Part shown: in pieces, positions 34,843 to 43,261 of the stretch
Numbering within the stretch: position 1 is the stretch's first letter
How the letters are laid out: each line of letters begins with the position of its first letter
Assembly (NCBI GenBank): GCA_016177805.1
Contig: JACOUN010000008.1
Coordinates: forward strand, 62,001-126,000
Source: Rhodocyclales bacterium
GTDB taxonomy: Bacteria; Pseudomonadota; Gammaproteobacteria; Burkholderiales; Rhodocyclaceae
Reading direction: 5' to 3'
Length of the DNA: 64,000 nt
The notes under the pieces: generated by a model
Databases searched by the model: none
Told to the model about the DNA's origin: nothing
What the model saw: only the letters and a program-made list of their open reading frames with translations
Program-made: the position numbers and the translations under genes

Positions 34843-36993
34843 ATGCACACTGCCGCCGCCCGGAGCGAAAAGGAACGACATCTGGCCTTTGAATTACTGG
34901 GTCTGATCAGTCGCGCCCTGGCAGCCGCCCTCGCCGTCAGCCTGACGCTGGCAGCTCTGGTGCTGCTGCTGGCCGGGCTGGCGCAGGCCAGCGACACGCT
35001 GGACGCGCCCGATGCCCGCCCCATCCGCGCCGCCCTGATGCTCAAGAGCGGCGCCTACGCCCACGCCGCGCCGCTGCTCGATACCGACGTATCGATCCAG
35101 GTCAGCGGCCCGCTCGCCCGCACCCGCGTGGTGCAGACTTTCCGCAACCCTGGCGACAACTGGCTGGAAGGGGTGTACGTGTTCCCGCTGCCCGAGCATG
35201 CCGCCGTCGACCGGCTGCGCATGCGCATCGGCGAGCGCGTCATCGAAGGCGAGATCCACGAGCGCGAAGCGGCGCGCGCCGCCTACGACAAGGCGCGCGG
35301 CGAAGGCAAACAGACTTCGCTGGTCGAACAGCAACGCCCCAACATGTTCACCACCCGCGTCGCCAACATCGCGCCGCACGCCGAAATCCGCATCGAAATC
35401 GAATACCAGCAAACCCTGGCCTGGGAGCAGGCCGACGCCAGCGGCCGCTACAGCCTGCGCTTTCCAATGGTGGTGGGACCGCGCTACATCCCCGGCGCGC
35501 CGGTCCACACCCCGGCCGAACCGGGCAGCGGCTGGGCGCCCGACACCGACCGCGTTGCGGACGCCTCGCGCATCACCCCGCCGGTGGCGCACAGCGACGC
35601 CGGCCCGGTCAACCCGCTCAAGCTGCGCGTCGAACTCGATGCCGGTGCGCCGATCGCCAGCGTGCACAGCCACCATCACGCAATACAGACCGACACCCCC
35701 AGCCCCGCCACGCGCACCATCACCCTGGCCGATGGCGCGACCTTCGCCGACCGTGACTTCGAACTAAGCTGGACGCTGGTCGCCAGCACCGCCCCCACGG
35801 CGGTGCTGTTCGCCGACGCTGGGCGTGAGCGCACCCACGCGCTGCTGATGCTGATGCCGCCCGCCATGGCCCCCGACACCGCGCGCCTGCCGCGCGAGGT
35901 GGTGTTCGTGGTCGACACTTCCGGCTCCATGCTCGGCACCTCGATCGAGCAGGCCCGCGCGGCGCTGGCGCTGGCGCTGCAACGCCTGCCGGCCGAGGAC
36001 CGCTTCAACGTCATCGAATTCAACTCCGCCAGCCGCATGATGTTCGACACTGCCCGCCCCGCCAGCCCGGCCAACATCGCCGAAGCGGTCGCGTGGGTGC
36101 GCGCCCTCGAAGCCGAAGGCGGCACCGAGATGGCACCGGCGTTGGCGCTCGCCCTCGACGGCAGCGGCGACCCAGCGCGGGTGCGCCAGGTAATCTTCCT
36201 CACCGACGGCGCGGTGGGCAACGAAGACGAGTTGTTCGGCCTGATCCAGCGCCAGCTCGGCGACACGCGTTTGTTTACGATAGGCATAGGCTCGGCGCCC
36301 AACAGCCACTTCATGCGCAAGGCCGCCCAGACCGGGCGCGGCACTTTCACCTACATCGGCAACCTGGACGACGTGCAGACGCGCATGACCGAACTGTTCG
36401 CCAAGCTCGAAGCGCCGGTGCTCAAGGGCGTAACGGTACGCTGGAGCGACAACCCGGACGCCGACATGTCGCCACGCCACATCCCCGACCTGTACCTGGG
36501 CGAACCGGTGCTGGTCAGCGCCGCGCTCGCGCGCGCCAGCGGCGACGTGGAGATCAGCGGGTCGAGCGGTGCGGTGCAGTGGGCCACACGCATATCGCTG
36601 GCCGACGCGAACCACGGCCACGGGGTCGGGGTGCTGTGGGCGCGCAGCAAGATCGCCGCGCTGCTCGACACCCTGCACGACGGCGCCAACGAAGACGAGA
36701 TCGGCGCCGCAGTGGTCGCGCTCGCGCTTGAACACCACCTGGTGAGCAAATACACCAGCCTGGTCGCGGTGGACAAGACCCCGGTGCGCCCGGCTCAGGA
36801 CGAACTCAAGTCCGCCGCCGTACCCACCAACTTGCCCGCCGGCTGGGACGCCGACGCGGTGTTCGGCGAGCTGCCGCGCGGCGCCACCGACACGCGCTGG
36901 AACCTGCTGGTCGGCCTCCTGGCGCTGCTGCTCGGTGGCCTGCTGTGGCTGCAACAACGCCGCCATCCGGCCATACGCGCGCAAGGGTGCTGA
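34843..36993 (+). CDS. Sortase target protein with VIT and vWA domains
   Basis: 716 residues; the ATG at 34843 has GGAGG six bases upstream, while the ATG at 34831 contains it. Membrane-anchored or secreted N-terminus (LAAALAVSLTLAALVLLLAG, then LAQAS). VIT domain about 60-200 ('VSGPLARTRVVQTFRNPGDN', 'FPLPEHAAVDRLRMRIGERV'). The vWA domain begins 'REVVFVVDTSGSMLGTSIEQ' with the MIDAS DxSxS intact. The C-terminus carries a sorting signal: 'ELPRGATDTRW', a hydrophobic stretch (NLLVGLLALLLGGLLWL) and 'QQRRH'. This matches the marine proteobacterial sortase target family. The sortase gene overlaps or directly follows. Confidence 0.93.
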   Translation: MHTAAARSEKERHLAFELLGLISRALAAALAVSLTLAALVLLLAGLAQASDTLDAPDARPIRAALMLKSGAYAHAAPLLDTDVSIQVSGPLARTRVVQTFRNPGDNWLEGVYVFPLPEHAAVDRLRMRIGERVIEGEIHEREAARAAYDKARGEGKQTSLVEQQRPNMFTTRVANIAPHAEIRIEIEYQQTLAWEQADASGRYSLRFPMVVGPRYIPGAPVHTPAEPGSGWAPDTDRVADASRITPPVAHSDAGPVNPLKLRVELDAGAPIASVHSHHHAIQTDTPSPATRTITLADGATFADRDFELSWTLVASTAPTAVLFADAGRERTHALLMLMPPAMAPDTARLPREVVFVVDTSGSMLGTSIEQARAALALALQRLPAEDRFNVIEFNSASRMMFDTARPASPANIAEAVAWVRALEAEGGTEMAPALALALDGSGDPARVRQVIFLTDGAVGNEDELFGLIQRQLGDTRLFTIGIGSAPNSHFMRKAAQTGRGTFTYIGNLDDVQTRMTELFAKLEAPVLKGVTVRWSDNPDADMSPRHIPDLYLGEPVLVSAALARASGDVEISGSSGAVQWATRISLADANHGHGVGVLWARSKIAALLDTLHDGANEDEIGAAVVALALEHHLVSKYTSLVAVDKTPVRPAQDELKSAAVPTNLPAGWDADAVFGELPRGATDTRWNLLVGLLALLLGGLLWLQQRRHPAIRAQGC

Positions 36994-37076
36994 CATGTGG
37001 GCCGGTGACCCCTGCCAACACTGCGCCAGCCGCAACTTCCTGGGCAAGGAATGCACGAAACTGCGGCGCCCCAACC

Positions 37077-37787
37077 GTGCGCTGGCCCGCGCGTGGGCGC
37101 ATCTGGGCGCGACGCTTGCTGGTGCTGGTCACTGCGGCCATGATCGCCACCGGGTTGTGGCACCTCGGCCACGCCGGCTACATCCAGGCCAAGGCGCTGC
37201 TCGCACAAGTGCTGATCAAGCAGGCGTGGGCCGACACCCGCGACGGCGCCGGGCGTGCCCGGCCGTGGCCGTGGGCCGACACCTGGCCGGTGGCGCGCCT
37301 CAAGGCTCCGGCGCAACGGGCCGACCTGTACGTGCTGGCGGGCGCCGACGACCGCACCCTGGCGTTCGGCCCCGGCCATGTGCACGGCACGCCGCTGCCG
37401 GGCGAAGCGGGCAACAGCGTCATGGGCGCGCACCGCGACACCCATTTCGCCTTCCTGCAATGGCTGGAAAACGGCGACGAGATCGAAGTCGAAACCCCCG
37501 CGCGCGACACCTTGCGCTACCGGGTTTCGCACACTGCGGTGGTGGACAAGGACGATCTCGGCGTGCTCGCCCAACCCCCGGTCGGACGCCAGATCACGCT
37601 CGTGACCTGCTACCCGTTCAATGCTCTGCGTGCCGGCGGACGGCTGCGTTACGTGGTGATCGCCGAAGCCGTCGACGCGACCCTGGCGTCCGCGCACGGC
37701 CTGTCGGTGACCCCCGGCGGGCACGAGTTCTCGCCCGAAACCGGCCTACGGCCCCTTGTCGCAGCTCGCGCAGACGCCGTGCAGTAA
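37077..37787 (+). CDS. Class GN sortase
   Basis: 236 residues if GTG 37077 starts it; GTG 36987, overlapping the target stop, gives 266 residues. Neither has a clear ribosome site. N-terminal membrane helix 'RRLLVLVTAAMIATGLWHLG', then the sortase beta-barrel: catalytic His in 'GNSVMGAHRDTHFAFL', catalytic Cys in 'ITLVTCYPFNALRAGG' and the Arg in 'GRLRYVVIAEA'. Single-substrate sortases of this class sit next to one VIT/vWA target and PdsRS, as here. The last 42 bp overlap the 3' end of the Fur-family gene on the other strand. Confidence 0.9.
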   Translation: MRWPARGRIWARRLLVLVTAAMIATGLWHLGHAGYIQAKALLAQVLIKQAWADTRDGAGRARPWPWADTWPVARLKAPAQRADLYVLAGADDRTLAFGPGHVHGTPLPGEAGNSVMGAHRDTHFAFLQWLENGDEIEVETPARDTLRYRVSHTAVVDKDDLGVLAQPPVGRQITLVTCYPFNALRAGGRLRYVVIAEAVDATLASAHGLSVTPGGHEFSPETGLRPLVAARADAVQ

Positions 37788-38180
37788 CAGTTCGGTGCGG
37801 TCGAGCCGGTAGCCGCCGGGCAAGCTCACCGCCACCGCCGGTTGCGCCCCCTCCAGGCACACCACCTTGCCGCAGCGGTCGCAGTGAAAATGCGGGTGTT
37901 CATGCGGCCCGGAAACCGCCACGCCGAACCGGCGCGCGCGATCGTTGCCGATCATCCGGTGCGCCACGCCAGCCCCCACCAGCCAGTCCAGCGTGCGGTA
38001 GAGCGTGACCCGGTCGTGCTTGATGCCGTTGCGGCTCAGCGCGACGCCAATCTCGTCATGGGTCAGCGACTGCCCGGCGGCGAGCAGCACTTCGAGCACC
38101 GCCACCCTGGTGCGGGTGAGGCGCCCGCCATGGGCGGCAATGAGCGTCCCGGCGGGACTGGCGTGAGGATGATCCGGCAT
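37746..38180 (-). CDS. zur: Fur-family metalloregulator, probably Zur
   Basis: 144 residues. Winged helix 'RLTRTRVAVLEVLLAAGQSL' and 'GIKHDRVTLYRTLDWLVGAG'. Metal sites: 'GPHEHPHFHCDRCGKVVCLE' and C-terminal 'HGVCASC' (two CxxC-type pairs, structural zinc). It is divergent from the zinc-type operon over 131 bp holding a large palindrome, so it very likely represses that operon when zinc is sufficient. Zur rather than Fur is chosen from context; the sequence alone would not settle it. Confidence 0.85.
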   Translation of the reverse strand: MPDHPHASPAGTLIAAHGGRLTRTRVAVLEVLLAAGQSLTHDEIGVALSRNGIKHDRVTLYRTLDWLVGAGVAHRMIGNDRARRFGVAVSGPHEHPHFHCDRCGKVVCLEGAQPAVAVSLPGGYRLDRTELLLHGVCASCDKGP

Positions 38181-38218
38181 CTATGTGCAATTCAGTTGCA
38201 GGTGTAATTGCAACATAG
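38181..38218. promoter_or_regulatory. 38-bp near-palindrome, probable Zur operator
   Basis: CTATGT-GCAATT ... AATTGC-A-ACATAG: outer arms CTATGT/ACATAG and inner arms GCAATT/AATTGC, with one asymmetric base and a 13-bp centre (CAGTTGCAGGTGT). It begins directly behind the ATG of the Fur-family gene (divergent) and 94 bp before zrgA. AT-rich arms stand out from the GC-rich background. Confidence 0.7.
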
Positions 38219-38311
38219 TAGCATTTGACGCCTCTGCGGGCACGCCTCCCAGCAAGCTTCGTCGACGTACCACCTCGTGCCACGCCCACATCGAATGGAT
38301 GGATCACCCCG

Positions 38312-38857
38312 ATGAATACCCCGCATGTTGTCGCCAGCCTGAGCCTGGTTGCGTTTTCCATCAGCGCCTTTGCCGGCAATGACGCTCACGAGCATGGCCG
38401 GGCACGCCTGAGTCTGGTGCAGGACGACAAGGGGATTGCGGTCACGTTCGAAAGCCCGCTCGACAACCTCACCGGCTTCGAGCACGCGCCACGCACCCAG
38501 GCGCAACGCCACGCCCTGGCCGAGGCCCGCGCGGCGCTGCAGGACGCGGCGCGGGTCGTGGTGCTACCGGACGCGGCGGGCTGCGCGCTCGTGGCGGTGG
38601 AGGTGGCGCTGCCATTCGACGCGGCGGCACACGCCGCTCAGGCGGAACATGCCGACCACGCGGAACATGCCGACGCGCTGGCCGAATACACGTTCACGTG
38701 CGACCGGCCATCGGCCGTGACACAGGTGTCGGTCGGCCTGTTCAGGGCCTTTGCGCGCCTGCGCCACATCGATGCCGAAGCGGCCACCGCGGCCGGCCAA
38801 GGCAAGGCGTTGCTGAGTGCGACGCAGGCAACGTGGAAACTGCCGGAAAGCCGGTGA
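38312..38857 (+). CDS. ZrgA-like periplasmic metal-binding protein (DUF2796)
   Basis: 181 residues from the ATG at 38312. Signal peptide 'MNTPHVVASLSLVAFSISAF' ends at AG. 'NDAHEHGRARLSLVQDDKGI' with the conserved early HEHG, 'FESPLDNLTGFEHAPRT', and a His-rich loop 'HAAQAEHADHAEHADALAEY' that could bind zinc. The family includes ZrgA of the Vibrio zinc-regulated ZrgABCDE system. First gene of a nine-gene operon; its stop overlaps the next start (GTGA). Confidence 0.85.
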   Translation: MNTPHVVASLSLVAFSISAFAGNDAHEHGRARLSLVQDDKGIAVTFESPLDNLTGFEHAPRTQAQRHALAEARAALQDAARVVVLPDAAGCALVAVEVALPFDAAAHAAQAEHADHAEHADALAEYTFTCDRPSAVTQVSVGLFRAFARLRHIDAEAATAAGQGKALLSATQATWKLPESR

Positions 38858-39549
38858 GCGCTGACGCGGTTTCACTGTCCGCGTTGCGCTACCGCTGGCC
38901 CGGCGCGGCGCGGGCCTGCCTGGACATCGCCGATTTCACGCTGGCGGCGGGCGAACGGTTGTTTCTCCATGGCCCCAGCGGCAGCGGCAAGACGACCCTG
39001 CTGTCCCTGATCGGCGGGGTGCTGCGCCCCGAGGGCGGCAAGCTGCGGGTGCTCGGCACCGAGCTGGCCGCCCTCGGCGGCCCGCGCCGCGACCGCTTCC
39101 GCGCCGATCACATCGGGATCATCTTCCAGCAGTTCAACCTGATTCCCTACCTGTCGGGGGCCGACAACATCGCCCTGCCGTGCCGCTTCTCGCCGTTGCG
39201 CGCGCAGCGTGCGGGCAACGTGAGCGCGGCGGTGGCGCGTCTGGCGGCACATCTCGATCTGCCGGCCGGGTTGCTGGCGCGCCCGGCGGCCGAACTCAGC
39301 GTCGGCCAGCAGCAGCGCGTGGCGGCGGCGCGGGCGCTGATCGGCGCGCCGGCGCTGGTGATCGCCGACGAACCCACCTCGTCGCTCGACGCCGCCCGCC
39401 AGGACGCCTTCCTGGCCCTGTTGCTGGCCGAATGCACGGCGGCCGGCGCGAGTCTGTTGTTCGTCAGCCACGACCTGCGGCTGGCCGGGCGCTTCGACCG
39501 GCAGGCGGCGCTTACCGAACTCAACCATGCCGCCGAGGTGGAGGCATGA
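38854..39549 (+). CDS. LolD/MacB-like ABC transporter ATPase
   Basis: 231 residues from GTG overlapping the zrgA-like stop. Walker A 'HGPSGSGKTTLL', Q-loop 'GIIFQQFNLIPYLSGADNIA', signature 'LSVGQQQRVAAARALIG', Walker B 'LVIADEPTSSLD', switch His in 'LLFVSHDLRL'. Of the MacB/LolD/FtsE class that pairs with FtsX-like permeases, encoded next. Together they likely drive a mechanotransmission step of periplasmic metal-protein traffic rather than direct uptake (inference from class). Confidence 0.92.
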   Translation: MSADAVSLSALRYRWPGAARACLDIADFTLAAGERLFLHGPSGSGKTTLLSLIGGVLRPEGGKLRVLGTELAALGGPRRDRFRADHIGIIFQQFNLIPYLSGADNIALPCRFSPLRAQRAGNVSAAVARLAAHLDLPAGLLARPAAELSVGQQQRVAAARALIGAPALVIADEPTSSLDAARQDAFLALLLAECTAAGASLLFVSHDLRLAGRFDRQAALTELNHAAEVEA

Positions 39550-40811
39550 GGCTGCCGCTGTGGCACCTGACCCTCGCCAGCATCCGCAATCGCGGCCTGG
39601 CCACCGGGCTGACGCTGGTGGCCATCGCGCTCAGCGTGGCGCTGTTGCTCGGTGTCGAACGCCTGCGCAACGATGCGCGCGCCAGTTTCGCCAACAGCGT
39701 CTCAGGCACCGATCTGATCGCCGGTGCGCGCGGCGGGCCGGTGTCGCTGCTGCTGTACTCGGTGTTCCACATCGGCGACGCGACGCAGGATGTGGACGCC
39801 GCGCGCGTCGATGCGCTGCGCCGGCACAAGGAAGTGGCCTGGCTGGTGCCGCTGTCGCTGGGCGACTCGCATCGCGGCTACCGGGTGGTCGGCACCACCA
39901 CCGGTTTCTTCGCCCACGTGCGGACCGGCGATCGCCAGCCGCTGCGCTTTGCCGCCGGGCAGGCCTTCGACGGCGTGTTCGACGCGGTGGTCGGCGCCGA
40001 GGTGGCCGAAGCGCTGGGCTATGCGCCGGGCGCGCGCATCGTGCTCAGCCACGGCGCCGGCGAGTTTTCCGCCGCCGAGCATGCCGACAAACCCTTCACC
40101 GTCACCGGCGTGCTGGCGCGCACCGGTACGCCGATCGACCGTTCGGTGCTGGTCGGCCTGGCGGCGATCGAGGCCATTCATCTGGACTGGCAGGGCGGCA
40201 GCCGCATTCCGGGGGTCGAGATCCCGGCGCGGTTCGTGAGCAAGTTCGATCTCACGCCCAGGCGTGTCACCGCCGCGCTGATCGGGCTGGAACGGCGCAC
40301 GGCGGTATTTCGCCTGCAGCGCGAGATCAACGCCTCGGCCGGCGAACCGCTGATGGCGATCCTGCCCGGCGTGACGCTGGACGAGTTGTGGCGCGTGGTC
40401 GGCGGTGTCGAGCGCGCCCTGCTGGCGGTGTCGGCCTTCGTCGTGGCGGTGGGGCTGGCCGGGCTGGTGGCGACGGTGGTCAGCAGCCTGTCGGCGCGCC
40501 GGCGCGAGCTGGCCATCCTGCGCGCGCTGGGGGCCGGGCCGGGCGACATCTTCGTGTTGCTGATGAGCGAGAGCGTGTTGCTCGCTACGGCGGGTGGCAT
40601 GCTCGGCGTACTGCTGCTGTGGGCCCTCAGTGCTGGCCTGGCGCCGTGGCTGATGGCCCGGCATGGCGTGCAGTTGGTGCCGCGACTGCTCGATCAGCGA
40701 GAATCGATGTGGCTGGCGGCGGTCGTCGTGGCTGCCGTGCTGGCCAGCCTGGTGCCCGCCTGGCGGGCGTATCGTTATTCCCTGGCGGACGGCATGACCG
40801 TGCGCCTGTGA
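39546..40811 (+). CDS. FtsX/MacB-like ABC permease
   Basis: 421 residues; the start overlaps the ATPase stop (ATGA). One N-terminal membrane helix ('LATGLTLVAIALSVALLLGV'), a large periplasmic domain (about 45-295), then three C-terminal helices with 'SSLSARRRELAILRALGAGP' and a final 'VPAWRAYRYSLADGMTVRL'. This is the type VII ABC permease fold. The periplasmic domain has 'AGARGGPVSLLLYSVFHIGD', typical of the DevC/Zrg-type branch. It is the partner of the ATPase upstream. Confidence 0.92.
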   Translation: MRLPLWHLTLASIRNRGLATGLTLVAIALSVALLLGVERLRNDARASFANSVSGTDLIAGARGGPVSLLLYSVFHIGDATQDVDAARVDALRRHKEVAWLVPLSLGDSHRGYRVVGTTTGFFAHVRTGDRQPLRFAAGQAFDGVFDAVVGAEVAEALGYAPGARIVLSHGAGEFSAAEHADKPFTVTGVLARTGTPIDRSVLVGLAAIEAIHLDWQGGSRIPGVEIPARFVSKFDLTPRRVTAALIGLERRTAVFRLQREINASAGEPLMAILPGVTLDELWRVVGGVERALLAVSAFVVAVGLAGLVATVVSSLSARRRELAILRALGAGPGDIFVLLMSESVLLATAGGMLGVLLLWALSAGLAPWLMARHGVQLVPRLLDQRESMWLAAVVVAAVLASLVPAWRAYRYSLADGMTVRL

Positions 40812-40818
40812 GACTGTC

Positions 40819-41427
40819 ATGAAAAAACAACTCCTGCTGATTCCGGCCCTCGCCGCGCTCCTGGCCGTGCCGGCCCTGCACGGCATCCGCCCGGCCCACG
40901 CACAGGGCGCGGCCACCCCGGATTACCAGGTCGGCGACCGCCTCGCCAAGCCGGCCGCCCAGCCCAGCGGCAGCTTCCGCACCATCACCTTCGACGACCT
41001 GATGCCGCTCGACTGGGACCCGAACGCCGTCTTCAAGCAGCTCGACATGGCGAGTCTGAAAGACAACGATCCGCGCGCCATGGAAATGATGGCCAAAATC
41101 AAGCAGGCCTGGGAGAACGCGCCGCTGGTGCCGCAACTCGGCGGCCAGAAGATCCGCATGGCCGGCTTCCTGGTGCGGCTGGAGGGCGACGACAAGCACA
41201 TACGCGAATTCCTGCTGGTGCCCTATTTCGGCGCCTGCATCCATATCCCGCCACCTCCCGCCAACCAGGTGGTGCATGTGATCCCTGACCAGCCGGTGCC
41301 CGCCGGGCAGGACATGGGCGCGGTGTGGGTCAGCGGCACGCTCAGCCTGGCGGTGGCCAAGACCGGTCTGGGCGACGCCGGCTACCGCCTCGCGGCGGTC
41401 AAGGTCGAGCCGTATACCGGCGACTGA
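40819..41427 (+). CDS. DUF3299 periplasmic protein
   Basis: 202 residues. Signal peptide 'MKKQLLLIPALAALLAVPAL' with AHA-Q cleavage. Core 'FDDLMPLDWDPNAVFKQLDM', 'QLGGQKIRMAGFLVRLEGDD', 'LLVPYFGACIHIPPPPANQV' is typical of DUF3299, found in ZrgE-type proteins. Exported, probably lipocalin-like or OB-fold; function unknown but always near such zinc operons as far as I know. It lies 7 bp behind the permease gene. Confidence 0.85.
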   Translation: MKKQLLLIPALAALLAVPALHGIRPAHAQGAATPDYQVGDRLAKPAAQPSGSFRTITFDDLMPLDWDPNAVFKQLDMASLKDNDPRAMEMMAKIKQAWENAPLVPQLGGQKIRMAGFLVRLEGDDKHIREFLLVPYFGACIHIPPPPANQVVHVIPDQPVPAGQDMGAVWVSGTLSLAVAKTGLGDAGYRLAAVKVEPYTGD

Positions 41428-41437
41428 ATCCCCGCCG

Positions 41438-41776
41438 ATGCACCGCCTTCGCCGCCTCGATCCGGTCCTGGCCACCCTGCTGGCATTGTGGCTGTGCCTG
41501 GCCCAGGTCAACGGCCAGGCGCATCCGCTAAGCCATCTGGCGGTCCACGAGGCAAGCGCCGGCATCGATGACGTAGCCCAGGACGGCCCGCGTCATGTCG
41601 GCGACGTGCTGTGCCTCGATTGTGTCGCCGCCGCATCGTCCGCGCAGTTGCTGGCCACCGCGCTCCGGCAACTGCCAGTCGCGGCGCGCGCCCTGGCCCG
41701 TCCGGCCAGTACCCGGCACGGCACGCCATCGCGCCCGCGCGAGCGCCAGCGCAACCGCTCACCGCCCCGTCTCTGA
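41438..41776 (+). CDS. Small exported Cys/His protein (DUF2946-like)
   Basis: 112 residues. Signal-like N-terminus 'LDPVLATLLALWLCLAQVNG' ending at QA, then 'HPLSHLAVHEA' and a Cys pair 'GDVLCLDCVAAASSAQLLA'. The C-terminal third is Arg/Pro-rich and unstructured. Short proteins with this CxxC are frequent companions of metal transport genes in betaproteobacteria; I cannot assign a function. It lies 10 bp behind the DUF3299 gene, without strong ribosome site. Confidence 0.65.
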   Translation: MHRLRRLDPVLATLLALWLCLAQVNGQAHPLSHLAVHEASAGIDDVAQDGPRHVGDVLCLDCVAAASSAQLLATALRQLPVAARALARPASTRHGTPSRPRERQRNRSPPRL

Positions 41777-41882
41777 CGCCCTTCCCCGATGGACCCCTCC
41801 GCCCGGCGCCGAGCGTGCTGCCGGGTGGGCCTCCGCGCGCCCGTGTGCCGGCGCGCAACCCACCGACAGGAGTCAGAATTTC

Positions 41883-43250
41883 ATGCTTTTCAGACGCATC
41901 CCGAGCGCCCCGCTGGCGCTCGCCCTTGCCCTTGTCACGTCCCCGGCCATCTCGGCCAGCGACGCCGAACTCGACGAACTGCGCGCCCAGGTGCGAGCCC
42001 TGCGCGACAGCTATGAGCATCGTCTGGCCGAACTGGAAAGCCGGCTGGCCCGCCAAGCCGCACCGGCCCCGGCACCGGCACCGGCCGCCGACGGCCGGCG
42101 CGGTTTCAACCCCGAGATCTCGCTCACCCTGCAAGGCCAGTACCGTCGCATGAAGGACATCGACGAACGCCACCTCAGCGGCTTTGCCGGTGCCAGCCAT
42201 GGCGACGAGGACGGGCACGATCACGGCGCCGGCGAGCGCGGCTTCTCGCTCGACCATACCGAACTGGTGCTGGCCGCCAACATCGACAGCCACTATCGCG
42301 GCCTGGTGAACTTCGGCATTGCCGACGGCGAGGTGGAGGTGGAGGAGGCCTGGTTCCAGAGCACCGGTCTGGGCCACGGCCTGACGCTGCGCGGCGGCCG
42401 CTTCCTGTCCAGCATCGGCTACTTGAACGCCCAGCATGCCCATGCCTGGGACTTTGCCGATGCGCCGCTGATGTACACCGCGCTGTTCGGCGAGCATGCC
42501 AGCTACGGCAACGACGGCCTGCAATTCAAGTGGGTGTTGCCCACCGAGCTGTTTGCCGAAATGGGGGCCGAGGTCGGGCGTGGCGCGAACTTTCCCGGCA
42601 CCGACCGGGATGTTAACGGCATCGGCAGCAGCGCCGTGTTCGCCCACCTCGGCGGCGACGTCGGCACCAGCCACAGTTGGCGCACCGGGCTGTCCTACCT
42701 GAACGCACGGTCCGCCGGCCGCGAGTCGCATTTCGACGATGTCGGCGGGGAGGAAGTGGAAGGCGCCTTTACCGGCCGCAGCCGTATGTGGATCGCCGAT
42801 GCGGTGTGGAAATGGGCACCCGACGGCAACGGCGGCGCACGCGCACTGACGCTGCAGGCCGAGTTTTTCCAGCGCCGGGAGGATGGCGACCTGACCTGCC
42901 AGGGTGAGGCCGGCAGCGCCTGCGCGGTGGCGCTGGACAGCGACTACCGTACCCGCCAGCGCGGCTGGTACGCCCAGGCGGTCTACAAATTTCATCCGCA
43001 GTGGCGGGTCGGCCTGCGCCACGACCGGCTCGATCCGGGCCGCCGCGACTACGGCGCCAACAATACCAACATCGCGCGCGACGACCACGCCCCGCGACGC
43101 AGCAGCGTGATGGTGGACTGGAGCCCGAGCGAGTTCTCCCGCCTGCGTCTGCAACTGGCGCGCGACCAGTCCATGGCCGGCGAGACCGACAACCAGTTGT
43201 GGCTGCAGTACGTGATGAGCCTGGGCGCCCACGGCGCGCACCGCTTCTGA
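41883..43250 (+). CDS. Outer-membrane beta-barrel protein with His-rich loop
   Basis: 455 residues from the ATG behind AGGAG; the frame from 41595 is longer but lacks a signal. Signal peptide 'IPSAPLALALALVTSPAISA'. A coiled-coil segment (ELDELRAQVRALRDSYEHRL) is followed by a barrel rich in alternating aromatic strands. A loop 'SHGDEDGHDHGAGERG' is His/Asp-rich and may capture zinc. C-terminal 'QYVMSLGAHGAHRF' ends in Phe, the barrel-assembly signal. It has the layout of zinc-regulated porin-like proteins rather than TonB receptors (no plug domain seen). Probable outer-membrane entry point of the zinc system. Confidence 0.82.
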   Translation: MLFRRIPSAPLALALALVTSPAISASDAELDELRAQVRALRDSYEHRLAELESRLARQAAPAPAPAPAADGRRGFNPEISLTLQGQYRRMKDIDERHLSGFAGASHGDEDGHDHGAGERGFSLDHTELVLAANIDSHYRGLVNFGIADGEVEVEEAWFQSTGLGHGLTLRGGRFLSSIGYLNAQHAHAWDFADAPLMYTALFGEHASYGNDGLQFKWVLPTELFAEMGAEVGRGANFPGTDRDVNGIGSSAVFAHLGGDVGTSHSWRTGLSYLNARSAGRESHFDDVGGEEVEGAFTGRSRMWIADAVWKWAPDGNGGARALTLQAEFFQRREDGDLTCQGEAGSACAVALDSDYRTRQRGWYAQAVYKFHPQWRVGLRHDRLDPGRRDYGANNTNIARDDHAPRRSSVMVDWSPSEFSRLRLQLARDQSMAGETDNQLWLQYVMSLGAHGAHRF

Positions 43251-43261
43251 GGGGCACGCAG

